DNA of 28,290 bases, taken from NCBI GenBank assembly GCA_946495905.1, contig CAMMEP010000010.1:1-28290 (forward strand). Direction: 5' to 3'. The translations under genes were made by a program, and so were the position numbers. Shown one piece after another: positions 24,391 through 28,290 of this stretch. This DNA is from an uncultured Clostridium sp. (GTDB taxonomy: Bacteria > Bacillota > Clostridia > TANB77 > CAG-508). Position 1 is the stretch's first letter, and every line of letters starts with the position of its first letter. A model generated the notes under the pieces. It was not told the origin of the DNA, did no database searches, and saw nothing but the letters and a program-made list of their open reading frames with translations.

Positions 24391-25362
24391 ATGTTTTTAA
24401 AGAAATTAAAAATAGGAAATGTAGAACTACGAAATAACATATTATTAGCACCTATGGCGGGAATAACGGACCTGCCATTTCGATTGTTATGCGAAAAATA
24501 TGGAGCAGGACTTTGTTGTACCGAAATGGTCAGTAGCAAAGGATTATTTTACCAAGATAAAAAAACGAATCTTTTATTAAATGTAAAAGATGAGCAAAGT
24601 CCAGTTGCTGCCCAGATTTTTGGGAGTGATGTAGAGGCTCTTAGTTATGCAGCAAACTATGTTAGTGACTTTGTGGATATTGTAGATATTAATATGGGAT
24701 GTCCTGCACCTAAAATTGTAAAAAATGGAGATGGTAGCAAGCTACTTCTTAATTTAGAATTGGTGGAACAAATTGCAAAAGCAGTAGTAAAAGCGTCCAA
24801 AGTTCCAGTGACAGTTAAAATAAGAAAAGGTTGGGATAGCCAGAACATTGTAGCTGTAGAAGTAGCAAAAATTCTAGAAGAAGCAGAAGTATCTGCAATT
24901 ACCATTCATGGAAGAACAAGAGAAGAGTATTATTCAGGAAAAGCAGATTGGGAGATTATTAAACAAGTAAAAGAAGCAGTTAACATTCCAGTCATAGGAA
25001 ATGGAGACATTAAAAGTAAAGAAGATGCTCAAAAAATGTTTCAAGAAACCAATGTGGATGGAATTATGATAGGAAGAGCAGCCATAGGAAATCCATGGAT
25101 TTTTGAAGAAATTATTCGTTATTTAGAAGGAAAAGAACAAAGAAAAATTACAAACCAGGAAAAACTAGATACCATTTTAGAACATATTAATTTAGCAGTA
25201 GAAGAAAAGGGAGAAACAATTGCTATTAAGGAAATGAGAAAGCACCTGGCCTATTATATTAGAAATAGCAAAGAAGCAAGTAAAGTAAGAGAAAAAATAA
25301 ATAAAATAGAGACAAGAGCAGAATTAATAGATTGTCTAAATGAATACTTTAAAAATGAATAA
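24391..25362 (+). CDS. dusB: tRNA-dihydrouridine synthase (DusB type)
   Basis: A 323-residue FMN enzyme that reduces uridine to dihydrouridine in the tRNA D-loop. The start ATG 24391 (MFLKKLKIGNVELRN) is the family's normal N-terminus; the frame is open further upstream, but only through the foldback element. LLAPMAGITDLPFRLL opens the TIM barrel. MGCPAPKIVKNGDGSKLLL holds the catalytic C104. TVKIRKGWD, AITIHGRTREEYYSGKADW, VIGNGDI and IMIGRAAIGNPWIF are the FMN and substrate-site motifs. A hairpin terminator follows the stop at once. The gene probably has its own transcript or reads through from the min operon. Confidence 0.92.
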   Translation: MFLKKLKIGNVELRNNILLAPMAGITDLPFRLLCEKYGAGLCCTEMVSSKGLFYQDKKTNLLLNVKDEQSPVAAQIFGSDVEALSYAANYVSDFVDIVDINMGCPAPKIVKNGDGSKLLLNLELVEQIAKAVVKASKVPVTVKIRKGWDSQNIVAVEVAKILEEAEVSAITIHGRTREEYYSGKADWEIIKQVKEAVNIPVIGNGDIKSKEDAQKMFQETNVDGIMIGRAAIGNPWIFEEIIRYLEGKEQRKITNQEKLDTILEHINLAVEEKGETIAIKEMRKHLAYYIRNSKEASKVREKINKIETRAELIDCLNEYFKNE

Positions 25363-25371
25363 AATAAAATT

Positions 25372-25404
25372 AAAGTAGGTTAATGAAAATTAATCTACTT
25401 TTTT
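25372..25404 (+). terminator. Terminator after dusB
   Basis: AAAGTAGGTTAAT (25372-25384) pairs with ATTAATCTACTTT (25389-25401) with one G-U pair around a GAAA loop, followed by T. Confidence 0.8.
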
Positions 25405-25436
25405 AATGTGCATTACTTCATTAATTATTACGTTGA

Positions 25437-25621
25437 AACTTGTTAGATGTAGTATTTCTCAAATTTTTTTGTCGCTTGTTGTCGAAACCATCTAAGCAGA
25501 AATTAAAAATCTTATTTTTAATTTCTGCTAGGTTTCTTCAATCGCACTCGCCATTCTAAATGGCTCGTTTGGTCGCTACGCGCTTCTGCAAAAATTTTCT
25601 AAATACTACATCTAACAAGTT
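25437..25621. repeat. Foldback element between dusB and the GerS-like gene
   Basis: Outer 21-bp arms (25437-25457 and 25601-25621) are perfect inverted repeats. Inside, GAAACC (25484-25489) pairs with GGTTTC (25531-25536). A central perfect 16-bp stem (25495-25510 with 25514-25529) closes on a 3-nt loop. The right half between 25537 and 25600 is less paired and GC-richer than its surroundings. There is no reading frame of note. The structure looks like a small non-autonomous foldback or MITE-like element, or a structured RNA. Confidence 0.7.
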
Positions 25622-25660
25622 CAATAAAAAAAGTAGAGCAAAGAAAGGAATGTGAGTTTA

Positions 25661-26359
25661 ATGTTTCTTAAATTAAAAAATAAAAAAATCATTGTTATAA
25701 CAGTATTTGTTTTTCTTATTGTAATTTTTTTAATATTTTTTCTAAAAAATAATTATAAAATTTTTGAAACTGGTAATACTATGAGTAACAAAAGTATTGA
25801 GGAAATGGAAGAATATATTTTAAATATTAGTTCTTATGAGGCAGAAGTAGCAGTTACTATTGAAAGCAATAAAAATAACAATAAATATGTAATGAAACAG
25901 CAATATATAGCACCAAATCTATCTAAACAAACCATATTAGAGCCAAGCAATATAGAAGGAATTCAAATTGTTTATGATGGAGAAAATTTACAGATAAATA
26001 ATTCTAAATTAAACTTAAGTAAGATATATGAAAATTATGAATATATCGCAAACAATGTACTATGCTTAGAATCTTTTATCCAAGATTATATAAAAAGTAA
26101 AGAAGAAAACAACACAAAACGATATGAAGAAAATGGAGAATATGTATTAGAAACAAAAATACAAATCAATAACCAATATAGAGAAAATAAAAAATTATAT
26201 ATTGATAAAAATACGGGAAAACCAACGAAATTATTAGTCCAAGATATTAACGAAAAAACAGTAGTTTACATATTATATAATGAGATAAAGATAAATGATT
26301 TAAAGGAGCAGGATATACTTGCAATGCAAACTATAGAACCTTATGTTAGAGTATATTAA
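25661..26359 (+). CDS. Membrane-anchored GerS-like (LolA-fold-like) protein
   Basis: A 232-residue protein with one N-terminal membrane segment (about residues 8-28), then an extracytoplasmic domain that looks mostly beta. SIEEMEEYILNISSYEAEVA, the alternating strand VTIESNKNNNKYVMKQQYIA, and IQIVYDGENLQINNSKLNLS are features I associate with the GerS/LolA-like proteins of Clostridia, some of which support spore germination. There is no lipobox cysteine after the hydrophobic segment, so it would be helix-anchored rather than a lipoprotein. ATG 25661 is preferred over GTG 25652, which lies only 2 nt after AAAGGA. The gene starts 40 bp after a foldback element. The role in germination is inferred and could be wrong. 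Confidence 0.6.
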   Translation: MFLKLKNKKIIVITVFVFLIVIFLIFFLKNNYKIFETGNTMSNKSIEEMEEYILNISSYEAEVAVTIESNKNNNKYVMKQQYIAPNLSKQTILEPSNIEGIQIVYDGENLQINNSKLNLSKIYENYEYIANNVLCLESFIQDYIKSKEENNTKRYEENGEYVLETKIQINNQYRENKKLYIDKNTGKPTKLLVQDINEKTVVYILYNEIKINDLKEQDILAMQTIEPYVRVY

Positions 26360-26447
26360 ATTTAGATAAATCATATACTATCTCGAACTAAGTTTAAAAT
26401 ATATTAAAAAATAAGCCTTAAATATAGAATTAATAGGAGTGAAGAAT

Positions 26448-26795
26448 ATGGTAATTAAAAGAGGAGATATGTTTTATGCTGATTTAAGTCCAGTTGTTGG
26501 CTCAGAGCAAGGAGGGATAAGACCCGTTTTAATCATACAAAATGACGTTGGCAATAAGCATAGCCCCACCGTTATTGCAGCAGCTATTACTTCGCAAACA
26601 GGAAAAAATAAATTACCAACACATATAGAAATAGGTTCACAAGAAAATGGACTAAAGGCAGATTCTGTAGTATTAGCGGAACAAATAAGAACAATAGATA
26701 AAAGCAGGTTAAAAGAAAAAATAGGTCATATTGATGATGAAAATGTAATATCAAAAATAAATAATGCTTTAGGAGTAAGCTTTGGACTAGATTAA
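26448..26795 (+). CDS. ndoA: MazF-family endoribonuclease toxin (EndoA/NdoA type)
   Basis: A 115-residue mRNA interferase, closely similar in pattern to Bacillus EndoA. MVIKRGDMFYADLSPVVGSE is the N-terminal signature, and R25 (in GGIRPVLIIQND) and T48 (in AAAITSQ) match the catalytic pair. ATG 26448 is chosen over GTG 26439 because the latter overlaps the TAGGAGTGA ribosome binding site. A MazE/EndoAI-type antitoxin gene would normally lie directly upstream. Here the 88 bp before the start hold no reading frame, and the preceding gene is the GerS-like protein. The gene ends one base before a long inverted repeat. Activity of the enzyme is expected from the intact residues. Confidence 0.92.
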   Translation: MVIKRGDMFYADLSPVVGSEQGGIRPVLIIQNDVGNKHSPTVIAAAITSQTGKNKLPTHIEIGSQENGLKADSVVLAEQIRTIDKSRLKEKIGHIDDENVISKINNALGVSFGLD

Positions 26796-26796
26796 G

Positions 26797-27048
26797 TGAG
26801 CAAAAGGGGACGGGCTTGTTTTGCACAAACACATTTCTTTTTTTGTAGTAAATTTATATATTTTTTCTTTTTGGTCGAAGTGCTCAAGGTGGGGACCGAC
26901 AAGTTTACAAACTGTTATAACGACACATATGTGGAGTTAATACAGTTTGTACGCAGTTGGGGGCCGGAGACCTAAAATAAAAAATATATAAATTTACAAT
27001 AAAGATACTATTAAAATTGTGCAAAACAAGCCCGTCCCCTTTTGCTCA
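26797..27048. repeat. 252-bp foldback element between convergent mazF and HD-GYP genes
   Basis: Outer 32-bp arms (26797-26828 and 27017-27048) are perfect inverted repeats and contain AAAAGGGGACGGGC, a variant of the repeat at 12747-12846. A second pair of 19-bp arms (26848-26866 and 26979-26997) is also perfect, and TACAAACTGT (26906-26915) pairs with 26942-26951. The centre (about 26871-26972) is GC-richer, with GGGGACC- and GGGGGCC-type runs. The left end is 1 bp after the mazF stop. The right end contains the TGA stop codon of the HD-GYP gene (27048-27046 on the minus strand). It could end transcription from both sides or be a small mobile element. It carries no gene. Confidence 0.75.
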
Positions 27049-27978
27049 AACTTCTAATTTTTTAATAATTTTTATTTCATCATAAAGTTTTTTAATTCTA
27101 TCTGTTCGAATTTGTAAAGCATTTTTATAATCTTCATAAACTTGATTATAATTTTCAAAATTTTCATCTACTTGGAAAAGCATTCTCATACCTTCTTTGT
27201 AATAAGATTTTTTCTTATCTGTTTTGGATTCTTCCATCTTTTTAGCATATTTACAAATAAGTTCAAGCCTTTTTATATTTTCTTTTAGATAATCTAAATA
27301 ATCATATAAACAGCTAATTTCATATAAAATATCGTCAATAACAACTTTAAATAATGCTTTTAAAACATGTTTGTTAATTTTACCAACTTTCAAGTTTTGA
27401 GATAAGTAATCTAAAGCAACAAATTTAGGGTCAGGTTGAGCGTCTTTTATTAAATCTTTTAAGGTTTCCGAAATATTAACGTGAGTCTTATATTGCCTTT
27501 TGGTAACAATAGCATCATATTCATCTGCCACACGAACAATTTGTGCTTCCATTGGTATTTTGGTTATACCATTAGGATAGCCAGAACCATTTAATGCTTC
27601 ATGGTGATCTAATGCAACAATAGCATAAGGTCTAAGTTTTAGGTCTTTCATGCACATTTCATAGCCCTTTGTAGTATGAGTTTTCATAACCTCAAACTCT
27701 TGGTCGGTAAGCTTATCTGGTTTATTTAAAATTTTAGAAGGAATGAACATTTTACCAATATCATGTAAATAGGCAGATATAGTACAATAAATGGTAAATT
27801 TTTGATTAAAATGCAAATATTCACAAATTCTACAAGTAAGATTGGCAACATTCTCACTATGTCTCCTAGTAAAGAAATCTAGGTTTCCTAGAATATCTAG
27901 CTGATATCGCATTGTTTTATCTAAGTTATAAGATTTTAAATTAACCGGACTATAAAAATCAAACTTTTCGTTTTTCAT
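27046..27978 (-). CDS. HD-GYP domain phosphodiesterase-like protein
   Basis: A 310-residue cytoplasmic protein with a complete HD-GYP domain, the type that hydrolyses cyclic di-GMP. Metal-binding residues are visible: H40 in RRHSENVANLT, H72-D73 in AYLHDIGKMFIPSKIL, H101 in MKTHTTKGYEM, H125-H126 in ALDHHEALNGSGYPNG (with GYP at 133-135), and D152 in RVADEYDAI. The C-terminal 120 residues are helical and Lys/Glu-rich, with coiled-coil character. No receiver, PAS or membrane segment is present, so the input signal is unknown. ATG 27978 is chosen because AGGAAGGA directly abuts the alternative ATG 27990. The stop codon lies inside the foldback element. Other nucleotides could be the substrate. 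Confidence 0.82.
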   Translation of the reverse strand: MKNEKFDFYSPVNLKSYNLDKTMRYQLDILGNLDFFTRRHSENVANLTCRICEYLHFNQKFTIYCTISAYLHDIGKMFIPSKILNKPDKLTDQEFEVMKTHTTKGYEMCMKDLKLRPYAIVALDHHEALNGSGYPNGITKIPMEAQIVRVADEYDAIVTKRQYKTHVNISETLKDLIKDAQPDPKFVALDYLSQNLKVGKINKHVLKALFKVVIDDILYEISCLYDYLDYLKENIKRLELICKYAKKMEESKTDKKKSYYKEGMRMLFQVDENFENYNQVYEDYKNALQIRTDRIKKLYDEIKIIKKLEV

Positions 27979-27990
27979 GTTTAATATCAT

Positions 27991-28290
27991 TCCTTCCTAA
28001 AGATAAAAACTAGGTTGAAAAAAATTATAATTATTTTTTAACCGTTTCCTCTCTTATTTCTCTTAAGTAACGTATAATTTAATCATACTATAAAAAATAA
28101 AAAAAAACAATAAAAAAATGTATAATAAAAAATAATCCGTACATAATAATATCATAAGATTGATATTAGTTGAAATAAGAGTAATATGAGATGTTTCTTT
28201 TATAATGTTTTGTATTATTCGAGCAAAGATATATTATAGTGTAATGACCTTATATTATTATATGTCGGCGATGAGAGTATATTATTTGTG
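27991..28290. other. AT-rich non-coding right end of the window
   Basis: Apart from the HD-GYP ribosome binding site (27991-27998), I see no supported gene, repeat or RNA here. The stretch is extremely AT-rich with several TATAAT-like hexamers on both strands, none with a convincing -35 partner. The HD-GYP promoter is presumably within it. Confidence 0.4.

Overview
The window looks like a chromosomal segment of an AT-rich, Gram-positive anaerobe of the class Clostridia, probably an uncultured gut lineage. The evidence is the strongly AT-rich coding sequence with AGA as the main arginine codon, strong AGGAGG-type ribosome binding sites, a four-subunit pyruvate:ferredoxin oxidoreductase, a WalRK-like two-component system, RicT, MinD/MinE/RodA, an EndoA/NdoA-type MazF and a GerS-like protein. 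I cannot name the genus. TAA, TAG and TGA all act as stops.

Layout, left to right. (1) 1-298 is the GC-rich C-terminal end of a surface protein with a lectin-like WLAS...RPVV domain, possibly the variable region of a diversity-generating retroelement. It is followed by an IS21 istA remnant (393-602) and an isolated 22-residue peptide gene with its own near-consensus promoter and terminator (616-796). (2) 940-9322 encodes a giant cyclic beta-1,2-glucan synthase-like enzyme (GT84 + glycoamylase-like + GH94) interrupted by a +1 frameshift, then an unknown single-pass membrane protein. (3) 10408-12746 is a WalR/WalK-like pair. (4) 12934-16286 is porC-porD-porA-porB. (5) On the minus strand lie lgt, a DUF4190-like protein, and the operon lepB-holB-ricT-ferredoxin (20462 down to 17760). 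(6) 20775-21452 is a pilin-like protein with a beta-sandwich domain. It is followed by minD-minE-rodA, where rodA is again interrupted by a +1 frameshift, then dusB, a GerS-like protein, and a MazF toxin with no neighbouring antitoxin. (7) A minus-strand HD-GYP gene closes the window.

The most striking observation links the two broken genes. Both lose frame at an in-frame CGG codon followed by U (CUU CGG U in the glucan synthase, GCA CGG U in rodA). In both, skipping the C restores the conserved protein and decodes GGU as glycine. Scanning by eye, I found no other in-frame CGG in roughly 8,200 codons. The two heptamers resemble the yeast Ty1 and Ty3 +1 frameshift sites, with CGG as the starved or unassigned codon. 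This suggests a genome in which CGG is read poorly or not at all and is tolerated, or used, as a +1 frameshift signal. An assembly artefact is the main alternative.

A second theme is foldback DNA. Intergenic spaces hold at least five inverted-repeat elements with nested stems: 12747-12846, 13902-14026, 24171-24334, 25437-25621 and 26797-27048. Two share a core of the type AAAAGGGGAC(A/G)GGC, where the A-to-G difference is matched on both arms.
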